Source: Methyloprofundus sp. (GTDB lineage: Bacteria; Pseudomonadota; Gammaproteobacteria; Methylococcales; Methylomonadaceae). From it: a DNA stretch of 6,342 nucleotides. The stretch covers positions 1-6,342 of the forward strand of contig WTCN01000019.1 of assembly GCA_013138555.1 (NCBI GenBank). Direction: 5' to 3'. Shown here piece by piece: positions 6,270 through 6,342 of the stretch. The notes under the pieces are model-generated. The model had not been told where the DNA came from and did no database searches. It saw only the letters and a program-made list of their open reading frames with translations. Positions within the stretch are counted from its first letter, which is position 1, and each line of letters opens with the position of its first letter. A program made the translations under genes and the position numbers.

Positions 6270-6342
6270 GTAGGATGGGCAAAGGAGCTTTATCCCGTGC
6301 CCATCATAGCGATGTGATGGGCACGCTACGCTTTGCCCATCC
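6270..6342. repeat. REP/BIME-like double inverted repeat, running to the window edge
   Basis: Two similar units face each other. GGATGGGCAAAG (6273-6284) pairs perfectly with CTTTGCCCATCC (6331-6342), and GTGCCCATCA (6297-6306) pairs perfectly with TGATGGGCAC (6315-6324). Between them are an uneven internal loop (12 bases on the left, GCTACG on the right) and the eight-base tip TAGCGATG. Each half is also a small hairpin by itself, GATGGGCA with TGCCCATC (6274-6281/6298-6305 and 6316-6323/6334-6341). This nested design is typical of REP doublets mobilised by REP-associated tyrosine transposases. The motif resembles dispersed repeats I know from gammaproteobacterial genomes. The left edge reads GTAGGAT, so a matching CTAC probably lies just past the window. 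In RNA it would form a strong hairpin after the acyltransferase gene and could act as a 3' end stabiliser or weak terminator; there is no U-tract in view. Confidence 0.8.

Noticed and set aside
6270..6342. CRISPR repeat or rho-independent terminator
   Set aside because: There are only two facing units, with no regularly spaced direct repeats or spacers, and no T-tract within the window. The nested inverted symmetry fits a REP doublet better.

Overview
The window looks like a stretch of a moderately AT-rich gammaproteobacterial chromosome. PdxA and RsmA (KsgA) are both complete, closely resemble the enterobacterial proteins and lie in the order pdxA-rsmA typical of Gammaproteobacteria. The terminal repeat (GTAGGATGGGC... 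/ ...GCCCATCC) is of a type I associate with gammaproteobacterial genomes, including methanotrophs of the Methylococcales. That finer placement is a weak impression from memory, not a demonstration.

Left part, minus strand (1-3177): a three-gene set read leftwards. It comprises a TetR-family repressor (GTG start), a 12-TM MMPL/RND-type exporter whose reading frame overlaps the repressor's stop, and, after a 113-base gap, the first 59 codons of a secreted LolA-like protein ('outer membrane lipoprotein-sorting protein') that runs off the left edge. A sigma70-like promoter and a near-perfect 20-base palindrome covering the predicted transcription start lie just upstream of the repressor. This suggests an autoregulated operon for moving a lipid or other hydrophobic substrate from the inner membrane through the periplasm. 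The substrate cannot be read from the sequence.

Middle part, plus strand (3299-5146): divergently from the TetR gene come pdxA (vitamin B6 synthesis) and rsmA (16S rRNA dimethyltransferase), 45 bases apart and with all key motifs intact. Neither has a convincing Shine-Dalgarno sequence. The usual neighbours known from E. coli (surA upstream, apaG/apaH downstream) are absent.

Right part (5183-6342): a multi-pass membrane acyltransferase of the acyltransferase-3 family, strikingly more AT-rich than pdxA/rsmA. It is followed by a REP/BIME-like double inverted repeat that reaches the right edge. The composition shift and flanking repeat suggest that this gene was acquired laterally beside a conserved housekeeping pair.

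No tRNA, rRNA, CRISPR array, transposase gene or phage gene was found. Nothing here amounts to a clearly undescribed system. The most interesting items are the repressor/exporter/LolA-like operon with its operator, and the foreign-looking acyltransferase with its repeat.
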